From Marasmius tenuissimus (taxonomy: Eukaryota > Basidiomycota > Agaricomycetes > Agaricales > Marasmiaceae), in assembly GCA_029532415.1 (NCBI GenBank), contig JAQOTA010000060.1, forward strand, positions 1,488,001-1,552,000: DNA of 64,000 nucleotides, written 5' to 3'. Both the position numbers and the translations under genes were made by a program. Below, one piece after another: positions 1-11,476 of the stretch; position 1 is the first letter of the stretch, and the number at the start of each line of letters is the position of its first letter. The notes beneath the pieces were generated by a model. That model ran no database searches. It saw only the letters and a program-made list of their open reading frames with translations, and had not been told where the DNA came from.

Positions 1-646
1 GAGTCGCGAGAGTCATGCGATGACATGTAAGGGGTTTCTGGCGGTGCCTCTTCCCAGGCATCTTCAGGGATGCGGTCGACGATGGCCTTGACGGTCTTGA
101 TAACCTGGCCACAGACAAAGAAAACTGGTCAGTTCGGCCCTCCAAAGCTGAGAGATTGGTGGTAAAACGCACCTTGACAAGCCCATCCGTCGAATTTCGA
201 TTCCATAGGTCGGTAACCATGAACTGCTCTACTTCCGGTATACGATCTGTGATATTCTTTATCTGCATGCTGAAGAGGGCAATGGCATGCTTCTTCAGAC
301 GATCTGGATTGGCATCATATGCTGTTTGGTCGAATTCGGAGTTGTTGATTTTGTTAAAGCCTTCGGGGAGGAGGTCGAATATGTAGCAGAGGGGAATCCC
401 ATATGAAAAGAGGTCCCAGAGCTGGGTGACTGGGTCGGTTGACTGACGAGCATTGGCTGCAGCAACGAGAGAGAAGTAGTAGTTGAATCCACGAAGACGC
501 ATTAACCGGGCCTTGAGGCGAGAACATTCCTGGTAGAGAGATGTGATGGCAGCCTGGTTAAGAAGGGTGTTGTTTGCGACGGGAGTGTCGATATGAAGCC
601 CCGAGCCAGAGACGATAGATTTTTTGCGGCCTGCGACAGACGCCAT
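1..646 (-). CDS. CDC24: Cdc24-like Rho/Cdc42 guanine nucleotide exchange factor, N-terminal part
   Basis: Partial gene; the 3' part lies off the left edge. Exon 1 (646-173, 158 codons, starting MASVAGRKKS) is joined to exon 2 (104 to <1) across a 68-nt GT...AG intron (172-105), and the frame stays open. The exon 1 product contains a helical block with LWDLFSYGIPLCYIFDLLP, which I recognise as the calponin-homology-like CDC24 N-terminal domain of fungal Cdc24/Scd1. In the family a DH-PH module and a PB1 domain follow, and the protein activates Cdc42 at sites of polarised growth; those domains are outside the window and cannot be checked. The start is the first ATG of the open frame. I am fairly sure of the family from the N-terminal domain alone. 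Confidence 0.85.
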   Translation of the reverse strand, partial: MASVAGRKKSIVSGSGLHIDTPVANNTLLNQAAITSLYQECSRLKARLMRLRGFNYYFSLVAAANARQSTDPVTQLWDLFSYGIPLCYIFDLLPEGFNKINNSEFDQTAYDANPDRLKKHAIALFSMQIKNITDRIPEVEQFMVTDLWNRNSTDGLVKVRFTTNLSALEGRTDQFSLSVARLSRPSRPSSTASLKMPGKRHRQKPLTCHRMTLAT

Positions 647-3008
647 GGCGGGGCTGGGGGAGGAGGGGAAGGGTAACGGGGAAAGGCAGTAAACAGAAGA
701 GGGCTGATGAGGGACGGAAAGGTATAAGGGGTGCTGAAGCGCTGGCCTGTGGGAAAGTTGAAACAATCTGCGGCATGGCAACTTGTGTTTGTCCTTTGTT
801 TGGCTATCAGCCATCCCGCATTGTTCTGTCTGGACCAGTGGCTGCCAATCGCACTGCTTACGACGATAAGGTAGTATGCCTATCCCTACGTACTCAACAG
901 CCGCGAAAGGTGTATAGGTGATCACTCGTAAATGGATACCTTACCGACGTTGTCAATAGCTTTTGCCTGACTTGACACGGATGACTGGGACCGTATTCAC
1001 CAATCTCAGTGCATTTCAATCTTCTCTGCCCCGCACAGGCGAGAAAAGCCGCGTCCAGTTTACTTTAGATGATGGAAGCCTTTAGGGTACTATACTATTG
1101 CCTCTAAAGCCGAGGCATCGTCTCGTCCATCAACCCGGATGTCAAGTCGAGTTCGCATCAATGCGAGAATGTCACGAAATAGTCGTGCCCGAATCAGGAT
1201 TGTCCTCGTTCAACGTTCCCGACCAGTCCATTCTGCTCGACGTAGCGCATCGCAAACCCGTTGGTCGTCCTCTTGGGGCGCCTCCGGTCCGGTCCTCTGT
1301 CCAATGTCTCCAGATACCTTCCCATAGCCGTACTATAAGTCCCGAAACCGAGGCTTCCTGTCTTCACTCATGTCCGCTCCCGACACCATATTTGCTTCCC
1401 ATCTGAAAACTCTGTTCATCTTCCTCTCTACATCATTTTCCTGGTGGACCGTGGAGCCCAAGTGGACGTTTTTGTTTCGGTCCTATGTTTCCCGTGATGG
1501 GATGGATATGGTCCATGGAATACCCACTACCCTGACTCGGCCGCCATAACCTTGAATCATCTGCAACCAGAGGCCAGAGCCAACTTGAGCTCCAGAATCC
1601 GAACCCCGAAAAATTTTTGTTTGAGCTCAAGGCTCAAGTGATTTTCAGGGATCTGAAATCAGGTTTGAGATTGCATCAACACCCACTCCTTCGTGGCCCT
1701 TCATTGGCCCTTCACCAAAAGTCTTGGAAAGTCACCGGCTGAGAAAGCTCGTCGCTACCTAGACTCAGATTGAATATATGGACTCCAGCCATATGTGGAA
1801 AGTATGAAAACACCATGGAGCACCGTTGGGTTTCAACGCGTCTCAATTGATGCTCAATTGCAACTCCCGCATCACCGACATGACGCCACGAATCTTCAAT
1901 TTATTGGTTGTGGTTTAGTGTCATGATACACTTGACAATATGGGACTTATGACCGGGATAACTGTCCGGTGAGCTGTAGCAGTTTCGGCCATGGGTAACG
2001 CGTACAGAGACCGACTGAATGGTCGGTATGAAGGCACGATGGGACAGGGGAAAGGGGAAAGGTAGATAATGAAGGAACATTTGAGGTTTCCCGAAGTGAA
2101 AACAAGTGGTTGTGGCGTCAGTGCATACGTCGGTTCTGGCCAGGGTCCTATTGCTCCCTGAACTTTTCATCATAGAAACACTCTACTCCACATTCATTAT
2201 AAGACGGGAGCGCTCGGTGATAGCTGTAAGAGACTTGAGCGTAGCGGGAGTTCGGCGGGAGTCCAAAGAACATTGGATCGAACCGCCGATCCCGATCAGG
2301 GTACGGTGCCTCGACTGTGACGGGCCAATAATTCAGGTCCAAACGTTCAGGCTTCAGGAGAAAGGACGTTGAAACAGAAGTGTATCGAGCCATGATTCCG
2401 GTGTGGAGGTGGCGCAACCAGCTGCAGGGCACAACCGTTGTAGCCAAGTATGGAGGTACCATAGGCGATAGACGTCACCGTACTAAAGACCGCAGATCTT
2501 GCTGCCAGCAAAACCATCGACTAGATAAATCCCACGACAGAAGGAGCGTTGGGCTTCCTCGGGATAAGTCTTCATTGAATTATGACCAAAAGCAAATTCA
2601 GCGAGTAAGACCCCAGGTACAAGGATCTTCGTGGTGAGCGGCGACACGAGAAAAAGAGGAGCAGACTACACGGAATCAGATTTGAGACCAAGAATTGACC
2701 CAGATATGCAAGCTGTGCGATTAGTGTAATCAAGTAAAATTAGCCCATGGAGCACCAGCTGGAACATCAAAGTCAGGATCAGGGTTTTTGATTGCGGTCT
2801 AGTGAAGGAGGAATCTGCATCTTCGAAACGGCCTAACTCCTGAGGCCTGAGGCCTGACTAGTCAAGGTGAAACTTGTATGAAACAAAAAGCGCCCGCATC
2901 CACCGAGAAATCGGCGCTTACCGATCAATTATCCACGTGATATTTACGTTGCTTTGGGGGTCGGACTCCTACCACCACTGCGGTTTAGAGGACTCGGGGG
3001 CAAGACCC
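647..3008. other. 2.4-kb gene-poor interval
   Basis: This stretch separates CDC24 from the Rap1-like gene. It has only short overlapping open frames on both strands (longest about 100 codons), without recognisable domains, convincing splice pairs or family resemblance. It includes a pyrimidine-rich part around 1340-1440 with a TATAAG-like string near 1333, and a small direct repeat of CTGAGGC at about 2842-2860. It may hold the promoters of the two flanking genes and decayed sequence. I see no gene I can support. Confidence 0.5.
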
Positions 3009-5612
3009 ATGGCACCTCGCTTCCCTCCATCCGTCCAGCAAGATGCCGAGGATACAACGCTATCGAATCTCTTCATCGACCCCATGCTGGGTACACCACT
3101 GCCAATATACATAGAGAAAGATGTTCAGGACCGAGAGAACCTAGTAGGCCTCGTCAATGTTCGTATCTTCTCTCAAACATTTACACTTCCAACTTGTCCT
3201 GTCTTCTCTTTCATGCTCACGTTATAAGCGCGTTTTACTGACCGCTTCTGCTTTAGAAACATGGCGGAAGTGTATCGCAACAATATAGTAGCGTGCCATA
3301 CATACTAGGTACGCGATTTTTGCCCATCACCCTCGCGATTTTCTCAAGGACTCGTTAGTGGACCCACTGAAGCCTTCGGGGCAAAACCTATTCCGACAAT
3401 ACGTCGAGAAGAAGGGCAAGATTGTATTGGATGCTCGTTGGATAAATGAGTGCATCTCGGTCGGTCGATTGCAGTCGTTTCACAGCAATTGGGCGGGTTG
3501 TAAAGTCACAGGCAACGAAACGTACGTCCTTACGCATTCCCTGCCAAGGCTCTTTGTAACATGGCTATCTATCTGTACAGTGGGCATGCCAATGATCCCA
3601 CCTCAGAAATCATTGCTACCCCTCAGGTCCCCGACGTCACGCAGGACTCTCGGACACTGGTCCTTGAACAAAGCGTACGAGGGATTATCCAGCCAACCTC
3701 GACTCTTCACCCTCACGTCCTTCATTCAGCCACGGTCGAACATATGGTTCATGCTGCACAAACGCAAGGTTTTCCGTATCCGCTTTACCACCCTCACCCA
3801 CCTCAAACTTGGGCAAATCCTGAGACTATCCCTCCGCAACACATAGCTCCCGCTCAAGCATCTCTAATACCGCGACCCCCGTACCGCGATGAAACATGGG
3901 AGACTTATGACCCAGGTACCAGCGGGACACCGTCTGATGCGCTGGTCGGTGGTACCCAGTACGATTACAGGTACCGGGATGACCAGACGGGCTGGGTTAC
4001 TGATGAGCCGTATTACGATGTAAGTTGCGGAATGTTTCATGAAAAGCTCTCCCCCTCAATCTACATCATCTCTAGTACGACCAAACTTACGAGCAGGCAG
4101 CCGGGCCGTCAGGCTTCTTGAATGATCCGGAACCCGCGGCCCCAGCAGCTGAAACAACACCATCTGCTGCCCAAGTCCCTCCGCCCCAAGTACACCAAGA
4201 ACCACCTCAACCCCCGCCTGCTTCACCAGCCCCTACGCCTGCCTCTACACCTGCTACGATCGCCACCGCTGGACCATCTACAGAACCTCCGCCCGCGCCA
4301 GAGCCACATGAAAGGAGTCGCGGACGGAAACGTACCCGGACGGCTCTTGTATGTCTTCCAGCTTTGATCGAAGCAGTTGACACCGTTTCTGATCCGTACG
4401 ATGTCTTTCGTAGAACCTGCCGGCTGCATCCCCCTCATCGCTGGTTGTGAATCGGAAACCCCCTGCAAGATCCCCGACTCCTCCAACTCGTGTGATTAAA
4501 AGCACCTACGGCGGTAACTTGTTTACTGCGGACGATGTCGAATATCTCAAGAAGTACATAGATTACTGTCAGGAACAAGGATTGGTACTGAGGTAAATTC
4601 ATCTTTACCGATCCTCCTCTATCTGGAACTGACCAATATCTTCATCATGACAGTCTTCGAGAAATATGCGAACGCATAGCTATCAAGGCTCCCCATCATA
4701 CGTATGTTCTTCGCTTTTCCATATGGAATTCAGAGCACAGACCTAAATCATGCCGCCCAAGGTTCTATTCATGGCGGAGATACTGCAACAAGCATCAGAT
4801 TCGTCTGGGAGGCTACACAATGAGTGCCGACCAGTCAGATTCGCCTCATCCTGAGGGGGAGAACGACATCGAGGAGGAAGCATCTATCCAGTCGGGGACT
4901 GGTACCATTGAGGCTGCACGAGCAAGAGTCCAAGCAGACACGCGCCCAAGGGATCGGTCGCCTTCGCCTCCGAGAGCGCTGTTTCGAAGCACTACCGGAA
5001 AGGGTGTAGCGTTCACGGATGAGGACGTGGCATTCCTTATACGGTTCATGGAGTATCGCAAATCCCAGGGACGACTTGATATGGTGGCATTCTGGAAAGA
5101 TGTTGCTGCGAAGGTAAGAACACGATAGTTGTGTGTGATCTGCTATTGGTTGTATTCTGATTGTCTATCTATTACCCCAACGTCGCGACGTTCTTGCTTG
5201 ACAGGCTCCCCACCATTCTCGTGCTTCATGGATGAAGTACTGGCGTCGACATAAACACGAGCTCGAACGTATTGATGGTGACGATCAGCCGATGTCGGCG
5301 CCATCGAGACCTGACAAGAAGAGGAGATATAGTCGGGAAGATGATGTTCTGTTGGCGAAGTTCTTCTGCAATCAACCAGAAGGGACTTCTGACAAGGTGT
5401 TCCAGTCGTTTGGTCGTGAGGTATGGAATGATCGACCACTTCCTCGGTCTGCGGTCAATGACTAATCGACATCTTGCTGATAGCATCCCCATCATCCATG
5501 GAAAGGCTGGCAGGAGCACCACCGCCTTCACAAAGCAAAGATTGACCATTACATTAAACGGTTGAAGAATGGAGAAAACATTGACGTTGACGATGGGGAG
5601 ACAGCATCGTAG
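3009..5612 (+). CDS. RAP1: Rap1-like telomere protein with BRCT and three Myb-like repeats
   Basis: Ten exons: 3009-3158, 3257-3308, 3359-3521, 3581-4019, 4076-4348, 4414-4592, 4654-4701, 4762-5113, 5205-5420, 5484-5612; 666 residues, all junctions GT...AG and in frame. Residues about 10-120 form a BRCT domain (HGGSVS, YILVDP, ARWINECI). A Pro/Ala-rich linker follows. Then come three Rap1-type Myb-like helical repeats at about 395-453, 518-576 and 595-660. They share the pattern FTxxDVxxL ... K-A-P-H-H-x3-SW-x2-Y-x2-KH. Rap1 proteins bind telomeric DNA directly or through a TRF-type partner in the shelterin complex. I see no RCT-type C-terminal domain; the protein stops soon after repeat 3. 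The start is the first ATG in the frame leading into BRCT. Family assignment rests on the BRCT-plus-Rap1-Myb arrangement. Confidence 0.85.
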
Positions 5613-5927
5613 CAGTGTTGTCAAGTGCGCTAATTTATTTGCTCTATTGGTTCTAACTTTTAGTGTCTTAATTTGACGAACGACATGTACCCGCCGGCGA
5701 GTAGAACATGATATATGCCTACTACCTACAACCTACATACTATATACTTGACTACTTACTCAACAACGCCGTGGTGCACCTGCAGCAGGATCCTGGATCG
5801 ATCGTCCCGGAACCAGCAACCGTTATCTTATCAGTTTGATTGTCAGTATTGATTCGATCGAGTCAATTGGCTCATCTGTCAGTGTTACTCAGACTATCAA
5901 CACCTCGCATCTACCTGGACTAGTATC
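5613..5927. other. Spacer between Rap1-like and dioxygenase genes
   Basis: 315 bp between two genes on the same strand. It should hold the 3' end of the Rap1-like transcript and the promoter of the dioxygenase gene. There is an AT-rich stretch at about 5700-5760 with repeated CTAC/ATAC strings but no clear TATA box. No coding sequence is seen. Confidence 0.5.
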
Positions 5928-7414
5928 ATGCCTGAATATCTCACCCCAGAACAAATCAACCAAGTGAGTTCATCTTGATTTACGAGTCAGTATAATTGAA
6001 CCGTCTGATCTCTAGTTCAATAAAAACGGGTGAGTCACGACCGTCGTACTAGATGATTAACCTCAAACGCAAATCTACCCCAGATATCTACTCATACCTG
6101 GTTTCATCGAATTTGGAGAGACTAATGCGCTGTTGTCTCGTGCGAAGCAATTGTTGGAGGAGTTTCCTGTCGAGAACCATCCTTTGGTCCGTTGGTGTCA
6201 TTCAAGCCGTTATGCTTTCTAAGACTGGGCGCCCGTGAACAATTATAGACCAAATTCACGACTGGGGACGATAACCACGTAGGTGACGACTACTTCTTGA
6301 CTTCGGGAGACAAGATGTACGTGTCGTTGGTACCCCAATTGGCATGTTGGTTGTTCATAAATCAACCAGACGGTTCTTTTTGGAAGAAGATGCTATTGGG
6401 AAAGATGGACAACTAAACCGACCGAAGAACAGGGCTGTGAATAAGATTGGACATGGTGAGTTGGGACCTTGGTTAGAAGTGCGGTTCTAATCTAACTTTG
6501 GACTTGTGATGCACAGGACTTCATGAACTTGATCCTCTGTTTAGAAAGGTCACCCTAGAAAACGAGAAATTGAAGGCTCTCGTTAGGGACTTGCAGTTCC
6601 ACGTCGACCCGGTCGGTGAGTAATCCAATTCAAGTTCATGATATACATCTTTTGAGTTTTGTCTATGTAGCACTGCAATCTATGGTGATAACGAAGCAGC
6701 CGGAGATAGGCGGAGAAGGTGTGCGCTTTCTTGAGCTTGTGATGGTCAGAATCTTCTCTGATACTCCAGCCACTGCAGTTCCTGAGCACAACGATTCGTA
6801 AGAGATCATATTTCCTATCCTCTAGCGGCGGGAACTCATCAAACCGTCTGGATAGAACTTTCCTCGTCAGTCATCATTCGCGTCCATTCCTCACTCCGAA
6901 CTCACGTGTATTCAGTACACCGACCCACCGTCAGCTCTGGGATTCTGGATAGCTCTTGAACGCTGCACACCTGAGAACGGTGCCCTCTCTTTTTTGCCGG
7001 GTTCGCATCTCAATGCTCCCATCACTAAACGTTTCGTCCGCCTCCCGACGGGTGGCACCGGTTTCGAGTCCCTCTCGACGCCAGAACTAGAGGCACAGTA
7101 CGCGGCAGCTTCACAAGGGAAGTATATACTCGAAGCGTGTGCTCCTGGTACGTTCTTCAACTACTTCATCTCCCCTTCCTTCCTCACTCATTGGAGATCC
7201 AGGTGATCTCGTGCTGATCCACGGCTCCGTTCTACACAAGTCGGAGCGAAACACGAGCGACAAAACGCGGTTTGCGTATACGTTCCATATGATTGAGTCT
7301 CCTCCGAGAGCGACGTACGATGCTAAGAATTGGTTGCAGCCCACGCCGAGCATGCCGTTTTCGCATGTTTTGGATGAACCTAATCTTAAGCTTGTCAATC
7401 CTGCGTTGGCTTGA
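5928..7414 (+). CDS. Phytanoyl-CoA dioxygenase family (PhyH/PHYHD1-like)
   Basis: Eleven exons: 5928-5963, 6016-6029, 6084-6186, 6249-6316, 6370-6455, 6517-6615, 6671-6718, 6779-6797, 6856-6865, 6916-7147, 7203-7414. Together they make 927 nt, exactly 308 codons plus stop, supporting every junction including a 10-nt microexon. The product has the Fe(II)/2-oxoglutarate oxygenase facial triad: the H-x-D of PEHNDSTFLY, and a distal His within LIHGSVLHKSERN. The Arg of SDKTRFAY would bind 2-oxoglutarate. GALSFLPGSHL is also typical of PhyH proteins. The family hydroxylates phytanoyl-CoA or other substrates; PHYHD1-type members of this length act on unknown substrates, so the substrate here is not known. 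No obvious peroxisomal SKL-type C-terminus (the protein ends NPALA). Confidence 0.88.
6856..6865 (+). other. 10-nt microexon of the dioxygenase gene
   Basis: The bases AACTTTCCTC lie between an acceptor AG (6854-6855) and a donor GT (6866-6867). Adding them joins the iron-binding codons upstream (HND) to the strand downstream (YTDPP) and gives DSTFLYTDPP, as expected for the PhyH fold. Without them the frame is broken, because 10 is not a multiple of three. Confidence 0.8.
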
Positions 7415-7676
7415 TAGCTTTTTGTTTCTGATCAGGGTGTGGAGGAGGGAATAATCTGAGTGTTGTTGCGTGTATATTATCCGTAACTTTGCAATGCTAA
7501 GATCTGTACATTTACGATGACTCTTGCGGTGCGAGTAATTGCTTGACCCGGTAAACCGCAACACACCCTGATTTCTTTCCGAAAGAGTAGAAACATAGCT
7601 GTTCAAGCTGTTGTTGCTCTATGGCATCTAGTGTGACAGTACTGTAGGAATTACACTCTATGTAGCAGGTACAATA

Positions 7677-8727
7677 TTACTGTGACTTGGGCTTCGCCTT
7701 CCCTGCATTCTTGTCCTTTCCTTGCACTTGCACCGGGGACGCAGGTGTTTTAATCGCGGACAATGCACGGAAGCCAAACATAGCCGAAAGCACAATCGTA
7801 CAGAGAGCTCTAGCTCCTAATGGTGAAAGCACAGGAATCAAGGTAAAGGATGGAAGGAAACCGTCAAAAGCGGGATGTGACGTTGCTAGGTCGTATACAA
7901 GAGCTGTAGCGCCAGGATTAAAATGAGAATTTGTAAGAAAGAGGACGTGGCGACTCACCGATGATACTACCAGCCCACACGTCCAGAGTAGCTAGAAGAC
8001 CGGCGGCAGGTCGCAAGAAAACGGGAGTGGAGAAGGCCCATTGAGATGTCCATGTAGAGAGCGTGCCAGCAGACACGCCACCTCCCGCGGACGCGACAGC
8101 GCCGATAATTAGATGGAACAGAGGCGATGTTTTGAGAAGGGGGTTGACATTGGGATTGGAGGATAGAAGGTCAATCGTAGAAGTGATGGAATTGACGCGT
8201 AGAACAGCGTCAAGAGGGAACAGAATCACGTCGTAAGTCGGAAGATTTGTAGGAGAGAGGATCTAATAAAGGACGATGAGACGTGCATTTTCCAAGACGG
8301 AGCGTGACGTACTTGAGGGAAAAGAGTAGTTACGAAGGTCAGGAGAAAGTGAACTCCCAGATAATTCATATATGGCATGAACGAGTAGATTGGTGGAGGT
8401 GGGAGGTTGAGCAAAAAATGCGAGATGAGCATTCCACCCCAGGACTGTAGATTCTTTGTTAAGGCTAACAACTCTAGAGAGACTGAAGGTCGAGCGCACC
8501 ATAATTAGATAGCCTGCAAGATACGCTTTCCAACCAATTGCCTTTTCCTGGCCTGCCTTCTTCATATTGGCTTGGTAGACGAGTGAAATCCGAGCGGCGT
8601 GTAGAGTAGACGCCCATGGGAAAGGAAAGAGCGTCGAATGAACCTTGGTTGTGGTGAAGAACGTGAATTGGTCCGCAACTGGACGCAAGGCCATTGCCAA
8701 AGCTGTAGTCGACGGAGGTGCACTCAT
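7677..8727 (-). CDS. TRIC-type (TMEM38-like) cation channel candidate
   Basis: Four exons (8727-8500, 8444-8313, 8262-7959, 7903-7677) give 296 residues with all junctions in frame. The protein is strongly hydrophobic, with about seven candidate membrane segments. The order of motifs resembles trimeric intracellular cation channels: a first part ending KAYLAGYLIM, then SWGGMLISHFLLNLPPPP, then an ILFPLD segment, then a glycine-rich stretch AVASAGGGVSAG, then a final hydrophobic segment ahead of a short Lys-rich tail (GKDKNAGKAKPKS). In animals these channels carry K+ counter-current during Ca2+ release from the ER. The match is by pattern memory, so this could be another polytopic membrane family. 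The neighbouring dioxygenase gene converges on it (tails 262 bp apart). Confidence 0.55.
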
Positions 8728-8895
8728 GGTGGTCGAGTGTCAAGTTTGGGGACACGCATATTGGAATTTAGCGCCGAGTAAGGAGTTAACCGTTCCCGCC
8801 GGACGCGTACCGGACCGGATCACTATGTCATGTCTCTCCCACCAAGAGCTCCGCTGATTCTCTAGTTGTTCTCATCCTTGACGACCCAGCTCAAT

Positions 8896-10610
8896 ATGCC
8901 AACCTCTCGTCTCGTTCCAGGTCGATTTCCTCCTCAAGGGACTTCACAAATCGCAGACCGAATCCGTGAACGACGCGGTGCTCGCGGCCTCACACCGCTT
9001 GACGGAACACTCTTGCACGTACCGCCTGTTGCAGATGGGTGGAATTCCCTTCTGGGAGCGATAAGAACGAAAGGAAAGCTCTCGGGAGATGTCAGAGAGC
9101 TCATGGTATGCTCTTTCCGGTGCTCTTGAAGCCTCGATATGATTCGATTTGACCACTCATAGATTCTTCGAGTTGCTGCCATTAATCGTGCTGCCTTTGA
9201 ATGGATTCACCATGAGCATGTTGGTCGAAATCACGGACTTACTACCTCGCAGCTTTATATTGTCCGAGATATATCCTCTCTGCCCGAGAGCAGCGACACT
9301 ACTCTTTCATCTCTGCAAGCCGCTGCTCTGGCGTTTGCTCACCATAGCACGAAGTCGGTTCAGGTACCCCCGGATGTCACCAAGGCGTTGAAAGAGAGTC
9401 TTGCCGCGAAGGCTAGCTCGGAGGAAGAGGTCGAAGATCTCCTTGTCGAAGCCGCAGCCATAACGGCAACATACAACATGGTTTCCCGGTTCCTCGTCTC
9501 CCTCGATGTAGCTGCAATGACAGACAATGTCGTCCCATGGCCGGCAGATTACGCCGAGCACAAAGTACCCCTTACTTCTGGGGATGGATATACTCACGTT
9601 GTGACGCATATCACCCACCCGGACGCTCCGTGGATTGTGTGCTGCAACGCCTTGCTCACCAATGTCGGCATGTATAATTGGGCACTACCATATCTGCTCG
9701 CTCCCCAAAGTGGCTCACACGGATCGGCCCTTCTTCTGGGAAAGTACAAGACATTCAATGTCCTCTTACATGACCCGGTTCGTGTTGCTCACATACATTG
9801 ATAACCTGTCGGACTCTCAACTCACCGTCCTAAAGCGCGGTCATGGATCGTCATCGACAGACGCCTCTGCACAATGTACCATCCCTGTCCTTGCGAGCGA
9901 CATCGCTCATATTCTTGATCATCTTAAGATCCCAACTCCCATTCACAGCGTTATCGGTACCTCTCAAGGAGGAGCTACTGCTCTATCCTTTGGCGCCAAC
10001 TATCCCAACCTTACCCGATCGGTCGTTTCATGCGCTACATCTCCACGCACTCCCGCCGGAAATAAACAAGCTTGGACAGAACGCATCGAGCTTGCCTCTC
10101 GAGGCGGCATCGATGAGCAAGGTGTCGGAAAGAACATGAGAGAGTTGGGAGAAGTTACGGTTGCAAGGTGGTTCCCTGACGGGAGTCCGTGCTGGCCCGG
10201 TGGGAAAGATGAAGGAATCGTGCATCGTAGGACGAGGAGTGAAGTCATTTTGGAGTCTATGGTGATGAAGACGACGTTGGATGGTTTCAAGTTAGGAGCA
10301 AGTGCGTTGATGGAGTACGACCTGTTCGAATGTAGGTATTTCGGAAGGGTTATCCTCTAGACGTTTCTGACGTTCACATCCGTTAGCTTCCAAACCTCTC
10401 CTCGACTGTACCATTCCCACCCTTCTAGTTGCGGGCTCTCTCGACGGCGGCGGGAAGGTTGCGGAAGGGATGTCGAACCTACAGAAGAACTGGGCGGAGA
10501 AAGGCGGAAATGTTGAATTCAAGCTGCTTGCAGATGCGGGTCATCTTCCGATGGTGGACCAAACAGAGGAGTGGTGGAACATTGTTGGCGAGTTCTTAGG
10601 ACGATTTTGA
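8896..10610 (+). CDS. Carboxymuconolactone decarboxylase-like/alpha-beta hydrolase fusion
   Basis: Four exons: 8896-9105, 9163-9777, 9836-10331, 10387-10610; 514 residues. Residues about 1-200 are an AhpD/CMD-like helical domain containing LRVAAINRAAFEWIHHEHVG, with the family's E-W-x2-H pattern. Residues about 225-510 are an alpha/beta hydrolase: oxyanion region CCNALLTNVGMY, nucleophile elbow IGTSQGGA (GxSxG Ser), acid Asp in GSLDGG, and catalytic His in DAGHLP. The two activities recall the beta-ketoadipate pathway, in which 4-carboxymuconolactone decarboxylase is followed by 3-oxoadipate enol-lactone hydrolase. Bacterial PcaL fuses these in the opposite order. The substrate cannot be read from the sequence; another hydrolase specificity is possible. 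I chose the ATG at 8896 because no earlier in-frame ATG exists. Confidence 0.8.
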
Positions 10611-11476
10611 CTAACGTAGCACATGTCCTGACAGTTGCGTCTCCGCTTCGAGCACTTGTGCTAGCTCGATCTATCGCAGGCGAGAAGAAATCAACCCAAT
10701 TCAGTACGGCTCAAAGCAAGAGGTGTTGCCAACACAGATCTTGAACATGGGTGTCGTCGTATGGGCTAGCGTGAGAGTCTGATATTCGAACGGTACCTGA
10801 CAGCGGCACAGATTCTACGGTCAGCCTCCATCCCCCCTCATATCTTTGCTATGGTTTTTGGTTGCTCCTTGAAATAAACCGAGGTGATCTTATAGTGGGT
10901 TTGGAAGGTATTTTCAGAAGATTACTCATAGGTATCAGGTTGGCCAAAGGCCAGTCCGAAACTCGTGAAAGGGTAAGTTGAAAGTTCTAACTGGCTATAG
11001 CAGCGCGCATCGGATGCATCGAAGTTTATCTACTGACGACACTTCCTCGACCTTCCTCAACCAATTCTCAGACGCAAGGAACCAGGATAGCACGAGAAAT
11101 TATCCTTGAAAGATGGCTTAGCGCTGATTTGTACGTTTTATGGGTATGTATGATCCATTGTGCCGTGTTGCTGCTGCAAAAGGGAACATATATTGAGGCT
11201 GATCATTCCCTGTACAGCTGGTGACGGACAGCTGTCAGACGGCCCCCTCCCCTCCCGTGGCAGTCCAAGGTTTCATCAACCGGCGACATCTCTTGACGAT
11301 GTCTGCGGTTTTTGAATGTAGTCATGGCGAAGCTGTGGCATTAAGCGGGAAGAATTCGCACGGTTTTCTGCTTCTAGTTCGAAACTATCAACGTCGAGAC
11401 GTAAAGTGTTTTCCCTTCTTTTCTTTCAACTCCGAGCAGGCATCGACCTCATTCGACTTGCAAGGAACACCGATCG
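10611..11476. other. Non-coding or unrecognised interval before the tandem family
   Basis: 866 bp holding only short open frames. Parts look exon-like: a frame at about 11010-11130 reads through an Arg/Leu-rich stretch to a GTATG donor-like site. I cannot assemble a gene from it or recognise a product. The promoter of the 11477 gene should lie here, and no good TATA box is visible. Confidence 0.4.

Noticed and set aside
1300..1660. Possible solo LTR or transposon remnant, suggested by a TATAAG-like string and a CT-rich tract
   Set aside because: No terminal repeats, target-site duplication or second copy could be found in the window.
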